Notes under the pieces: model-generated
What the model was told of the DNA's origin: nothing
The model's database searches: none
The model's input: only the letters and a program-made list of their open reading frames with translations
Assembly: GCF_963924675.1 (NCBI RefSeq)
Contig: NC_089234.1
Location: 23,799,668-23,863,667, forward strand
DNA: 64,000 nucleotides
Reading direction: 5' to 3'
Source: Phocoena phocoena
Lineage: Eukaryota; Chordata; Mammalia; Artiodactyla; Phocoenidae
Made by a program: the position numbers and the translations under genes
Part shown: in pieces, positions 11,993 to 22,905 of the stretch
How the letters are laid out: each line of letters starts with the position of its first letter
Numbering within the stretch: position 1 is the first letter of the stretch

Positions 11993-12610
11993 AAAAATGG
12001 TACAGATGAACTGGTTTGCAATGCAGAAATAGAGACACAGATGTAGAGAATGAATGTATGGACACCAAGGGGGGAAAGTTTGGGGGGGGTGGTAGTGGGA
12101 TGAACTGGGAGATTGGGGTTGACGTATATACACTAATATGTATAAAACAGATAACTAATAAGAACCTACTGTATTAAAAAAAAGTAAAATTCAAAAAAAA
12201 GAGAGAAAAATAAATACCGTATGGTAACACATATATATGGAATCTAGAAAAAAATGGTTCTGATGAACCTAGGGGCAGGACAGGAATAAAGACGCAGAGA
12301 TAGAGAATGGACTTGAGGACATGGGGAAGAGGAAGGGGAAGCTGGGATGAAGTGAGAGAGTAGCATTGACATACATATACTACCAAATGTAAAACAGATA
12401 GCTAGTGGGAAGTAGCTGCATAGCACAGGGAGATCAGGTTGGTGCTTTGTGACCACCTAGAGGGGTGGGATAGGGAGGATGGGAGGGAGACGCAAGAGGG
12501 AGGGGATATGGGGATATATGTATACATATAGCTGACTCACTTTGTTATGCAGCAGAAACTAACACACCCTTGTAAAGCAATTATACTCCAATAAAGATGT
12601 AAAAAAAAAA
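11993..12610 (+). other. Tandem pair of different L1 3'UTRs
   Basis: After the ORF2 stop a first 3'UTR (about 11993-12195) contains 'gacaccaaggggggaaag' and ends in an A-rich stretch (taaaattcaaaaaaaagag). A second, different 3'UTR then begins at about 12196 with the end of ORF2-like sequence and 'gaacctaggggcaggacag', and ends at AATAAA (12590-12595) and a poly(A). The second type matches the 3' ends of the L1s at 2593 and 18411. Confidence 0.85.
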
Positions 12611-12639
12611 AAGTAAGGTAACTTTTGAGCAGAACTTTA

Positions 12640-12873
12640 GATTATTAAGTAGTTTGCCTGGAACTGCAATGCTCTGTTTCCATTGTCCTGGCAAAGGGAA
12701 GGCATGATTGAAGAGCCAGAGGTAAACAATCTCACGGCATGTATGCAGAGGGGTGATGGTATAGAGTGTGGGTGGGGAACTGAGGATCAGTAGGTGAGTG
12801 TCAGTTTGGAAAGATGTTTCAGGTATTTGGTGTGAGAAGGCAGTCTATGCCATGCTAAAGGGTTTGGGATTTA
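12640..12873 (-). mobile_element. L2 fragment
   Basis: Purine-rich sequence ending 'tctatgccatgctaaaggg' plus 'tttgggatttaatctct' resembles the reverse complement of the L2 region that reads 'aaatccaaagtccttacc' in sense. It is interrupted by the small L1 at 12884. Confidence 0.5.
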
Positions 12874-12883
12874 ATCTCTAGGC

Positions 12884-13413
12884 CAGCCAAGACATGGAAG
12901 CAATCCAAATGTCCATCGACAGATGAATGGATAAAGAAGATGTGGTATATTTATACAATGGAATATTACTCAGTCATAAAAAGGAATGGAATAGTGCCAT
13001 TTGCAGCAACATGGATGGACTTAGAGATGATGATACTAAGTGGTGGAAGCCAGACAAAGACAAATATATGATATTACTTATATGTGGAATCTTTAAAAAA
13101 AATGATACGAAAGAACTTATATACAAAACACAATTAGGCCCACAGACAGAGAAAACAAACTTATGGTTACCAGAGGGGAAAGAGGGGGATAAATTAGGAG
13201 TTTGGGATTAACATACATACAATACTATATATAAAACAGATAATCAACAAGGATTTACTCTATAGCACAGGGAACTCTACTCAATATTTTGTAATAACCT
13301 ATAAGGGAAAAGAATCTAAAAAAAAAGATATGTATGTATGCATTACTGAATCACTTTGCTGTACAACTGAAACCAACACAACTTTGTAAATCAACTATAC
13401 TTCAGTTTAAAAG
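12884..13413 (+). mobile_element. 5'-truncated L1 (3' end only)
   Basis: About 530 bp of L1 3' end beginning 'cagccaagacatggaagcaa', through the ORF2 C-terminus and a 3'UTR of an older type ('tatagcacagggaactctac', 'gtacaactgaaaccaacac'). An exact 10-bp duplication, atctctaggc, flanks it at 12874-12883 and 13414-13423. Confidence 0.9.
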
Positions 13414-13423
13414 ATCTCTAGGC

Positions 13424-13959
13424 TAGTTTTTCTCAGTCTTGATTCCCTGAAAAATCTATGGTGATGCTGTTCACATAAGACACAACCAGGTGCGCATACC
13501 ACAATTTTTAAAATGTCTCTAATAATCTTTAGTGAAATCCTGCCCAGCAATGATTTGTATTCACGGCATCTCTTTATGGTTTGTCCAAAAAGGCAGATTA
13601 CTATGGGCAGTAAGAGAAAAAAGGATGGGGACACATTAGCTGTCACTCAGTTGATTTTTGTTGATTTAGGAATGCAAGTATGTAAGAATGACATAATTTT
13701 ACTGATGACCTTGAATTGCCTCAAATTTACCAAAAACAAAACAAAAAAAAATGGAGGAGCGATAACTCATCAACATCAATCTTTATTATTGGCCACAAAA
13801 TTTTTGTGACACACTTCACGTGTAATCATGACTCACCAGTGTCATTACACTTTTATTTAAAATTCTTTTATCGGTCTCTCTTGACTTCAACAGCAGTTTT
13901 TAACCAAAGGATAACATCATTTAGTCTGCATTTTAGGAAACTTACAAGGTGACATAAAG
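13424..13959. other. Unannotated intronic sequence
   Basis: AT-rich, nothing recognised. Confidence 0.4.
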
Positions 13960-14870
13960 GATCAATTTAAGTGTAGCAAAACTGAAGGGAGAGAGGACAG
14001 AAGGGAAGCTGATCCAGGCAAAAGATGATGAGGATATGATTTTTTTAGAAGTCAGTAGGGATGAAAAAGATGCAGTTGAAAAAATATCTTGCAGGTGTCA
14101 ATTTATGAATTGGCATGGGAATCAAGTGGGTGGGGATGGTTAAGAGAATGAAAGAAGGGAGTCCAGGGTGATCTGAGATTTCCAGGTTAGACAAGTAGAT
14201 GGATGGTGAGATTGTTCAATGAGATCATCTGAGAACTCAAGAGGAATAATTTAACCAATTTGGGGGAAGGAGGAATGCAATATGTTTTGTCATGGAGAGT
14301 TTGGCTTTGAGGTCTATGAGAAATATCCCAGTAGAGCTATCCAGCAGTATCTGAGCAATATCAAGGTAGAGATGTCTAGTGGGGCATGGAGTGTGGGAAG
14401 TGTGAAATTCTGGAAAGAGTAGAGTAGGGGAAGGATTTGGTGATCTTCACAGGAACTGTCATGATGATAATGGGTATGTTTTTCTGGGAAAATGAATCTT
14501 TTTAAAAGCAAACAAGAAGATGATGAGAACATCCTGGAAACACTGACATTTATGGGGTCCCCAAATCAAGAAGAGGCAAAGAAAATGCAAAAATGGAATG
14601 GTCAGGGAGATAGAAAGAAAAACAGAAGAAAATCACAGGGGCCAAGGAAGGACAGAAACTCTGGAAGGAAGCAGACACCAGTGCAAATATTGCTGAAGTC
14701 AGGTAGAAAGAGGAATGAAAAGAGATTCGACATTAAGAGTTCCCTGAGGATCATGGTCCAAGGAGTGGTGAGGCAGAGACGAGATTGAGTGGGTTTAGAG
14801 GTGGACTGAAGGTAAGGAAGCACATTCATTACACATAATTTCATAAAATATGGCAATGAAGAAAGGAGAC
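13960..14870 (-). mobile_element. L2 LINE, ORF2-derived, strongly diverged
   Basis: Long purine-rich stretch. Segments such as 'gttttgtcatggagagtttg', 'gtagagatgtctagtgggg' and 'gcagacaccagtgcaaatat' fit the reverse complement of the L2 reverse-transcriptase C-terminal region. Divergence is high and edges are uncertain. Plus-strand frames such as 14492-14788 are chance frames on the antisense strand. Confidence 0.5.
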
Positions 14871-15427
14871 AAATAGAGAAATCACTTGAGTGGAAAGAAG
14901 AACAGTTTTGTTTCTTTTCCTTTTTTTTTTCAGGAGGGAGAAGAATTAATCATGTCTTTAGGTGCAAGGGAGTAAACAGTTTGAAGACAGTGCACCCAGA
15001 TAGTAACTGATGACACAAAACTCCTAAAAAGCTGGAAGAGACAGGATTAAAGGTGCAACTGAAATTTAGTTCACTAAGAAGGTACTGCTACTCTTCAACA
15101 CAGCAGAGAAATACAGAAGAGAAAACGTTGCGGGGAGAGGGGCAAAGGAAAGTAGGATGCGTTTATATGTTGTAGCCTCTAGTTTCTGGTGAGACAGAAG
15201 GCTCAATGATTGCTCAAAGTAAGGGACAGGGAAGGGTGGGAGGCTAAGGTGAGTGGTGAAGCTGTGGTAAAGGTTTAGACAAACCCACATCAGGAAGAGG
15301 AGGACAGCCAATTAGAACACACTGTGGCAAAAGCAAGGGCTGTTTGGCTAATCAAATAAGAGGAGTGGAAGGATGCAGGTCGTGGCTGGTGTTGAGCTAT
15401 TATGATTCTATTTGTTCAAGAATGACC
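14871..15427. other. Unannotated intronic sequence
   Basis: Nothing recognised with confidence; it may be a continuation of the diverged L2. Contains a short T-run near 14924-14934. Confidence 0.4.
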
Positions 15428-18028
15428 AAATCAAGAGAATTAGAAATGAAAAAGGAGAAGTAACAATTGACACTGCAGAAATACAAAGGATCATGAGAGA
15501 TTATTATAAGCAAGTATATACTAATAAAATGGACAACCTGGAAGAAATGGACAAATTCTAGGAAAAGCACAACCTTCTGAGACTGAACCAGGAAGAAATA
15601 GAAAATATAAACAGACCAATCACAAGCACTGAAATTGAAACTGTGATTAAAAATCAATCACAAGCACTGAAATTGAAACTGTGATTAAAAATCTTCCAAC
15701 AAACAAAAGCCCAGGACCAGATGGCTTCACAGGCGAATTCTATGAAACATTTAGAGAAGAGATAAAATCTACCCTTCTCAAACTCTTCCAAAATATAGCT
15801 AAGGGAGGAACCCTCCCAAACTCATTCTACAAGGCCACCATCACCCTGATACCAAAACCATACAAAGATGTCACAAAGTAAGAAAACTACAGGCCAATAT
15901 CACTGATGAACATAGATGCAAAAATCCTCAACAAAACACTAGCAAACAGAATCCAACAGCACATTAAAAGGATCATACACCACGATCAAGTGGGGTTTAT
16001 CCAAGGAATGCAGAAAAGGCTTCTGACAAAATTCAACACTCATTTATGACAAAAACCCTCCAGAAAGTAGGCACAGAGGGAACTTAACCTCAACATAAAA
16101 AAGGCCATATATGACAAACCCACAGCCAACATCGTTCTCAATGCTGAAAACCTGAAAACATTTTCTCTAAGATCAGGAACAAGACAAGGTTGTCCACTCT
16201 CACTACTATTATCCAACACAGTTTTGGAAGTTTTAGCCATGGCAATCAGAGAAGAAAAAGAAATAAAAGGAATCCAAATTGGAAAAGAAGAAGTAAAGCT
16301 GTCACTGTTTGCATTTGACATCATACTATACATACAGAATCCTAAATATGCCACCAGAAAACTACTAGAGCTAATCAATGAATTTGGTAAAGTAGCAGGA
16401 TACAAAATTAATGCACAGAAGTCTGTTGCATTCCTATACACTAATGATGAAAAATCTGAAAGTGAAATTAAGAAAACACTCCCATTTACTATTGCAACAA
16501 AAAGAATAAAATATCTAGGAATAAACCTACCTAAGGAGACAAAAGATCTATATGCAGAAAACTATAAGACACCGATGAAAGAAATTAAGGATGATACAAA
16601 GAGATGGAAAGATATACCACGTTCTTGGATTGGAAGAATCAACACTGTGAAAATGACTATACTACCCAAAGCAATCTACAGATGCAATCCCTATCAAACT
16701 ACCACTGGCATTTTTCACAGAACTAGAACAAAAAATTTCACAATTTGTATGGAAACACAAAAGACCCTGAATAGCCAAAGCAATCTTGAGAAAGAAAAAC
16801 GGAGCTGGAGGAATCAGGCTCCCTGACTTCAAACTATACTACAAAGCTACAGTAATCAAGAAAGTATGGTACTGGCACAAAAACAGAAATACAGATCAAT
16901 GGAACAGGTTAGAAAGCCCAGAGATAAACCCACACACATATGGTCACCTTATTTTTGATAAAGGAGGCAAGAATATACAATGGAGAAAAGACAGCCTCTT
17001 CAATAAGTGGTGCTGGGAAAACTGGACAGGTACATGTAAAAGAATGAAATTAGACCACTCCCTAACACCATACACAAAAATAAACTCCAAATGGATAAAG
17101 ACCTAAACGTAAGGCCAGACACTATCAAATTCTTAGAGGAAAACATAGGCAGAACACTCTATGACATAAATCACAGCAAGATCCTTTTTGACCCACCTCC
17201 TAGAGAAATGGAAATAAAAACAAAAATATACAAATGGGACCTAATGTGATTTAAAAGCTTTTGCACAGCAAAGGAAAACATAAACAAGACGAAAAGACAA
17301 CTCTCAGAATGGGAGAAAATATTTGCAAACAAAGCAACTGACAAAGGATTAATCTCCAAAATTTACAAGTAGCTCATGCAGCTCAATATCAAAGAAACAA
17401 ACAACGCAATCCAAATATGGGCAGAAGACCTAAATAGACATTTCTCCAAAGAAGATATACAGATTGCCAAGAAACACATGAAAGGATGTTCAACATCACT
17501 AATCATTAGAGAAATGCAAATCAAAACTACAATGAGGAATCACCTCACACCAGTCAGAATGGCCATCATCAAAGAATCTACAAACAATAAATGCTGGAGA
17601 GGGTGTGGAGAAAAGGGAACCCTCTTGCACTGTTGGTGGGAACGTAAATTGATACAGCCACTATGGAGAACAGTATGGAGGTTCCTTATAAAACTAAAAA
17701 TAGAACTACCATATGACCAAGCAATCCCACTAGTGGGCATATACCCTGAGAAAACCATAATTCGAAAAGAGTCATGTACCACAATGTTCACTGCAGCTCT
17801 ATTTACAATAGCCAGGACATGGAAGCAACCTAAGCATCTATTGGCAGATGAATGGATAAAGAAGACGTGGCACACATATACACAGTGGAATATTACTCAG
17901 CCATAAAAAGAAATGCAATTGAGTTTTTTGTAGTGAGGTGGATGGATTTAGAGTCTTTCATACAGAGTGAAGTAAGTCAGAAAGAGAAAAATGAATACCA
18001 TATGCTAACACATATATATGGAATCTAA
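15428..18028 (+). pseudogene. L1 ORF2 remnant
   Basis: Degenerate ORF2 lacking the endonuclease. The RT segment [19 protein letters not shown] is encoded from about 15681. A TAA at about 15879-15881 and later frame changes interrupt it. The active-site block reads SLFAFDI, so the first catalytic Asp of the FADD pair is lost. The Cys/His motif [20 protein letters not shown] is encoded near 17590-17650, with its last Cys replaced by Arg. The end of the frame is near 18026-18028. Inactive on several independent grounds. Confidence 0.9.
15617..15692 (+). repeat. 38-bp perfect tandem duplication in L1
   Basis: The unit at 15617-15654 (caatcacaagcactgaaat...) is repeated exactly at 15655-15692. 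The single-copy form is present in the other L1 here, so this is a private duplication. Confidence 0.95.
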
Positions 18029-18411
18029 AAAATAAAAAAGGAAAAAAAAATGGTTCTGAAGAACCTAGGGGCAGGTCAGGAATAAAGACACAGAAATAGA
18101 GAATGGACTTGAGGACACGGGGCGGGGGAAAGGTAAGCTGGGATGAAGTGAGAGAGTGGCATAGACATATATACACTACCGAATGTAAAATAGATAGCTA
18201 GTGGGAAGCAGCCACATAGCACAGGGAAATCAGCTCGGTGCTTTGTGACCACCTAGAGGGGTGGGATAGGGAGGGTGGGAGGGAGACGCAAGAGGAAGGA
18301 GATATGGGGACATATGTATATGTATAGTTGATTTACTTTGTTGTAAAGCAGAAACTAACATATCATTGTAAAGCAATAATACTCCAATAAAGATGTTTAA
18401 AAAAAAAAAAT

Positions 18412-19183
18412 GGAGTGACATGCAGTGGTGCCTACCAAATGAATGGCAGACAATGGTGACAAAGCTAATTAGGTCTCTAGGTGTAAGGATCCAAATGTGA
18501 TGTCGTAAATCCACAACCCCACACCAGCTCTGCTCCCAACAAGGAAAAAGCAGCATTTTGCGGCCAGTGAGATGGCAGCCCCAGTCTGTCCTTGATTTAT
18601 CTCCAACTCTTCCAAAACAAGCTCTTTCAACCTCTAAACCCAGAACCTTCTCTCATCTATCTCCATCTCCTCAAGTCCACTGTTTCCTAGCAAGACCACA
18701 AATCTAGAATAGATCCTCCAAGCCCTGAACATTGGAGAAAAGACAGCCGAGGAATGGATGTTCACAGGGAAAGATTTCAGTGGGGGCAGGAAGGAGGGAG
18801 AAGCTGCTTCTTAGTATTAATGCAGGTCTTTTGTGCAACATGGTGACAAAACGTCAGCCATGTATTGTTCCACCAGATGAGACCCTGAATGAATATTAAT
18901 TTTTAAAAACCTTTTCTGGGTATTAGCTTTTTATAAAGCACAATGTTTACCCAGGGGACCATCCATAACAGTAGTTAAACACTGTAACTCATTGTGTTTC
19001 TAGAGTCTTGAGAAATAGAAATCCTTTAAGTACTTTTTCTCTGCTTCATGGGAGCTAGTTTTCAAAGTTTAAATTGTTTATATTTCACACTACTCACTTC
19101 CTAAATTCCATTTATAAATCAAAGTAGCTTTTGAGGAATTTGATGGGAGTGAAATGGATTAAGAATAAACATATATATATATG

Positions 19184-19214
<31 letters not shown>

Positions 19215-19710
19215 TTGGTCATTTGAATTAATTGGATTTTTTTCTTTATTTTTACTTCTAACCGCTTCTGTGAAGATACTCTGAGCCAGGTCTGGTGTCT
19301 TCAGCTTTGGCCTGGAGATCAGGTATGTTGCCAGAAAAGAACATGTTGTGACTGTCCTCTTAGATTACCAACTTCCCAACTCCAATGATATCATGTCTTG
19401 TGTTCTTTGGCATTGGAGTTGATCTGGCTAATGTCTCAGAGATCCAGGATGAAGAACAGTTCTTTCTACAATAACATCTTCTCATTCATAATCACTCAGA
19501 TCCAGGCTCTAGAACTCACCTTGGGTATTTTATAACACTGATCTAAAAGTTTCTACCCCATCCAATTAGAATCAAAGGCTCTTGGTGCCGGAAGGGTTCT
19601 CAGAGGTCACTGTGTTACAGTTGGTTTTCAAACCAATTGGGAATGAATATATTTTCCTAAACTATTACAGACTGACATTTTTGTAAACGCAATAAAAATA
19701 TCATAAAATG
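18412..19710. other. Unannotated intronic sequence
   Basis: No gene or family recognised. Includes the TA-rich run listed separately. Confidence 0.45.
19168..19214. repeat. (TA)n / (TATG)n microsatellite
   Basis: Alternating TA with interspersed tatgta/tacata, nearly self-complementary, so it can form a hairpin. Confidence 0.9.
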
Positions 19711-19923
19711 GGCTTCTCTGGTGGTGCAGTGGTTGAGACTCCGCCTGCCAATGCAGGGGACATGGGTTCGTGCCCCGGTCCGGGAAGATCCCACATGCCG
19801 CGGAGCGGCTGGGCCCGTGAGCCATGGCTGCTGAGCCTGCGCGTCCGGAGCCTGTGCTCCGCAACGGGAGAGGCCACAACAGCTAGAGGCCCGCGTACCA
19901 CAAAAAAAAAAAAAAAAAAAAAA
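19711..19923 (+). mobile_element. CHR-type SINE (short form)
   Basis: Full short CHR copy with A box (tggtgcagtgg), B-box-like ggttcgtgcc and a long A-tail. The flanking duplication is atcataaaatg (19700-19710) and atcatagaatg (19924-19934), one mismatch in 11. Confidence 0.94.
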
Positions 19924-20074
19924 ATCATAGAATGTCACACTGCTACAGAAGTTTCTAAAGAGTCTCAATAGATGTACTTATTTATACTTATAACAAATCA
20001 GCAGCAGTTTGTGGACCAGCTCTGGTCCCTGGACTATACTTTGAGAAGCTATGATGCTGGTACAAATTTCTCAT

Positions 20075-20200
20075 TCTTCATTCAGGTAAGGAAGCTGAAG
20101 TGTAAGGGGACAAGGCAATTAACCACAAACACATAATTTCTTAGCAGGAGAGTTAGATTAAGCCTAGGATTCCTGATGCTAGCCACAACTACTGAATCTC
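20075..20200 (-). mobile_element. MIR-like fragment
   Basis: 'aggaagctgaagtgtaagg', 'ggcaattaaccacaaacac' and 'gagttagattaagcctagg' follow the reverse-complement MIR order. Strongly diverged. Confidence 0.45.
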
Positions 20201-20389
20201 CTCATATTCATTCACACTGAGATTAAGAAAGATGGACCCGTGCACAAAGACTCCTCAATACCTGCACCCTACATAGTTTGAGTTTAAGTATATTTGTGTA
20301 TCTGACAAGGTCAGACTCCCTGTTACATATACACCATTAAGGCAGGCCTTCCAGACTCCCAGACTAAGCTGGGTCCCTCGGTTTTACCC

Positions 20390-20610
20390 TCACATCGCAA
20401 TATTTACTCATCCTTCGTTGCTTTTACCACAGTTAGCAATTACATCTTTACCTGATTATTTCACTACCATCTGTTTTCCCTGCTGGGCTATAAGGACTAA
20501 GGGGGCAAAGACTATGTCTGTTTTGTCTACCATCATAGCCTGGTGCCTAGCACAGTGCCTGGCTCCGAGCAAATAATGAAAGAATTAATTTTGTTGAAAG
20601 AATTAAGTAA
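20390..20610 (+). mobile_element. L2 3'-end fragment
   Basis: Classic L2 3' sequence: 'gggctataaggactaaggg', 'aagactatgtctgttttg', 'cctagcacagtgcctggct' and a tail like 'gagcaaataatgaaagaatt'. Confidence 0.85.
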
Positions 20611-21069
20611 TGAGTGGAGAAGTAATGCTAGGGTAGCCCTCTAGGGCCACCTGCAGGCACTACGGGAGCTAGCAGGATGCCCAGTGCTGCCACCATGAGG
20701 ACACCAGGACTGCCGCAGAGCTGAGCCTGGCTACGCTTTCTCCATGGCAGCTTAGCTCCTCTGCCTAGCAACTTCTTCAGGCTTATTTCAAGGGGCCTTT
20801 TATCAATACGGCAGGCAGGTCTGTTCTCCCCTCCTCCCTTCTTCCTGATCTCCCTTCTTGCCTCCTAATTTCCTTTCTTCCTTCTTTCTTCCCTGTAATT
20901 ATTTCTGTATATAACACTGTGTGAGGCAATGTATATAGAGATAAACTGTCTGGCAGGATCTCTGCCTAGAAGAAGTTTACAATATAGATGGGGGAAGAGA
21001 GAAGTACAAATGATCGGGTGATAAAAATCAGCAAAGATAAACATTAAGACAACATGAGCTCCAGGAGTT

Positions 21070-21470
21070 TCAACTCCTCTGCCTGGATTTTAAGCCCTTC
21101 ACAGTCAGATCCCATCCTACCTGGCCAAGGTGTACCCAGTGTACATCAGAAACCCCGACTTCCTCAGCACCTCCAAAACATCACACTTATTTCTGTCTTG
21201 GACCCTCTAGCTCCTGCTGCGGCCCTGGCTGAAACGTTCTCCTTCTTTTGGCTTTGCTAGCTCTCACCTTGCCGCCGTAGCTCAAGTGCCGCCACCTGTG
21301 AGACCCACCCAACCCTCCAGTTTCTCGTGGCACAATTATCTGGATCACACAGGTGAACACTCAAGCATCTGACACCTCACGATCAGGTCTCCCAGCTGAT
21401 CTCTGAAGGAAGCAACTGTGGCCGGTATATAGTCACCGTCCCCAGAGTACTTCCAGTCTGAAATTGTGAA
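21070..21470 (+). mobile_element. L2 fragment
   Basis: 'agcccttcacagtcagatcc', 'cctacctggccaaggtgta' and the following C-rich stretch match the L2 sense region upstream of its 3' end; the downstream part is diverged. Confidence 0.6.
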
Positions 21471-21639
21471 TGCTTCAATGGAAATACCTAGCAAGGCCAA
21501 AACAATCTAGTTTTAGGTGATTTTACTGGATCTACCATCTCCTAGAATACGTAAAAGCAAACTCAGGGCAAAATGCACATAGGTGTCGTTGGAAGACATC
21601 ACAACTTATCTCAGAAGTGGCTGTACTTGTGTACTTGAG

Positions 21640-21850
21640 GTAATGTATGAAAGAGTTTTCCAAGACTCGGTTTGTCATTTATAAAATGGGGATAGTAAGG
21701 ACAGCTGGGAATAATGGGAATGATATATAATTAGGGGTAACAGCGGCATGATATATGCAGTGCCGCGTCACTGTCTACACCATGATTCCCAGCGAGTCTC
21801 TTGACCTCTCTGGGTCTCAGTTTCCTTGTCCATAAGCTGAGTCTATTTTC
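21640..21850 (+). mobile_element. Two MIR-like fragments
   Basis: 'tttgtcatttataaaatggg' (about 21670) and 'tgacctctctgggtctcag' with 'tttccttgtccataagctg' (about 21805-21840) are MIR core sequence; they may be two separate copies. Confidence 0.55.
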
Positions 21851-22734
21851 TCAAGACTCCATTCCCACTTTAATTGTCCAGGTGTCTCTTAGAAGCCAGT
21901 AATGTCTCTCCTGGGTTCCCGAGGTCAATAGCTGCTCCAGACACGGCTGCTGATTTCCTCTGAGCAGCCAGAAGGTTCTTATTCATTATACAGCCCCATC
22001 AATCATCTGCAGTCCATAGGATATTTAATACGGAATCACTTAATTTAACAGTCATTTTGACATAAGAAACTGTTTTCTTAAAGCAAGAACTGGCTGTAAA
22101 ACCTCAAGTGATATTTTATGGCTGCCGTATAATAAAATGATTCAGCAATTAGTGATTAACGACATACAACAGTAAGTTTCTCCATGGTCACCTCCCTGCT
22201 GCTGCGGCTTCTCTCTGGTCTCAGCAGTCACACCTGGAGTGACAAGCCTCTTTCTATAACCAGGGTAGATTTCTGAGCCTAAAAGACCTTTACCTCCATC
22301 AAAAAGTATCTGATGGAGCCTGGCACCATAGTGGGGCTGAATGAAAGCATCTAAATAGACACATTCCATGGCCTGGGGGAAAGCCAGCAGTGGAGCTCCC
22401 TCAGACAAACCACCAAGGATGAGGTTCAGAACAAAAGAATAAAGTGTTGACTCCCTAGGTTTCGTTCTTTTTGCGGCAGGGTTTTTGTGAGAAAGGCTTG
22501 TAGAACCTGTGAGCCGACTCTCTCCTGCAGCCTCCTACCCATCGCACTGCCCTCCTTCCCTGTACTTTTAGCCCTGACCCTCCCACTGCCAAAACACCGA
22601 ACACCCTCTTGCTGAGAAGCACCCCTGCTGTGGCACCCTTCTCTGGCCTCTCCTCCCACAAACACCAAAAATTAAACTTGACAGTGCGGGCTTTCAACAC
22701 CGAAATATCAGCCCCACTCTTTCCTTATTCATAA
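21851..22734. other. Unannotated intronic sequence
   Basis: Nothing recognised. Minus-strand frames at 22142-22408 and 22426-22700 have no known motif or splice context. Confidence 0.45.
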
Positions 22735-22905
22735 CACTCACCCAAACATTACGGGACAGACTATCGGTGCTAATCCCATTTTACAAATGAAGAAACTGAG
22801 GCCCTGGGTGCCCAAGAACACACGGCTAATACGCAGCACAACCACGATTCCAACCTAGGCAGTCTGCAGCCAACGCCCTCGACCCTGGGCCGCTGCATTG
22901 TTCTG
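22735..22905 (-). mobile_element. MIR SINE
   Basis: Reverse complement MIR: 'cccattttacaaatgaagaa', 'actgaggccctgggtgccca', 'acacacggctaatacgcag', 'caacctaggcagtctgcag'. Confidence 0.8.

Larger units (their letters stand above)
6219..12610 (+). mobile_element. Full-length L1 retrotransposon, inactive
   Basis: A complete L1 of about 6.4 kb: 5'UTR (6219-7113), ORF1 (7114-8043), ORF2 (about 8104-11992), a doubled 3'UTR, AATAAA at 12590-12595 and an A-tail. It is bounded by an exact 14-bp target-site duplication, aagtaaggtaactt, at 6205-6218 and 12611-12624, which fixes both ends and shows the composite is held within one insertion site. Neither ORF is intact: ORF1 has two in-frame stops, and ORF2 has at least one stop, one frameshift and a repeat-rich insert. 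It lies antisense to the host gene in its intron. Confidence 0.96.
15428..18411 (+). mobile_element. 5'-truncated L1 with internal rearrangements
   Basis: Starts within ORF2 at about 15428 and runs through RT, C-terminal part and 3'UTR to AATAAA at 18386-18391 and an A-tail. It carries a 38-bp perfect tandem duplication (15617-15692) and a deletion of roughly 120 bp at about 16009-16013. The 3'UTR is of the 'gaacctaggggcagg' type. No clear target-site duplication was found. Confidence 0.93.

Noticed and set aside
15424..18425. Target-site duplication of the L1 at 15428
   Set aside because: Candidate flanks (aagaatgacc versus aatggagtgaca) match too poorly.
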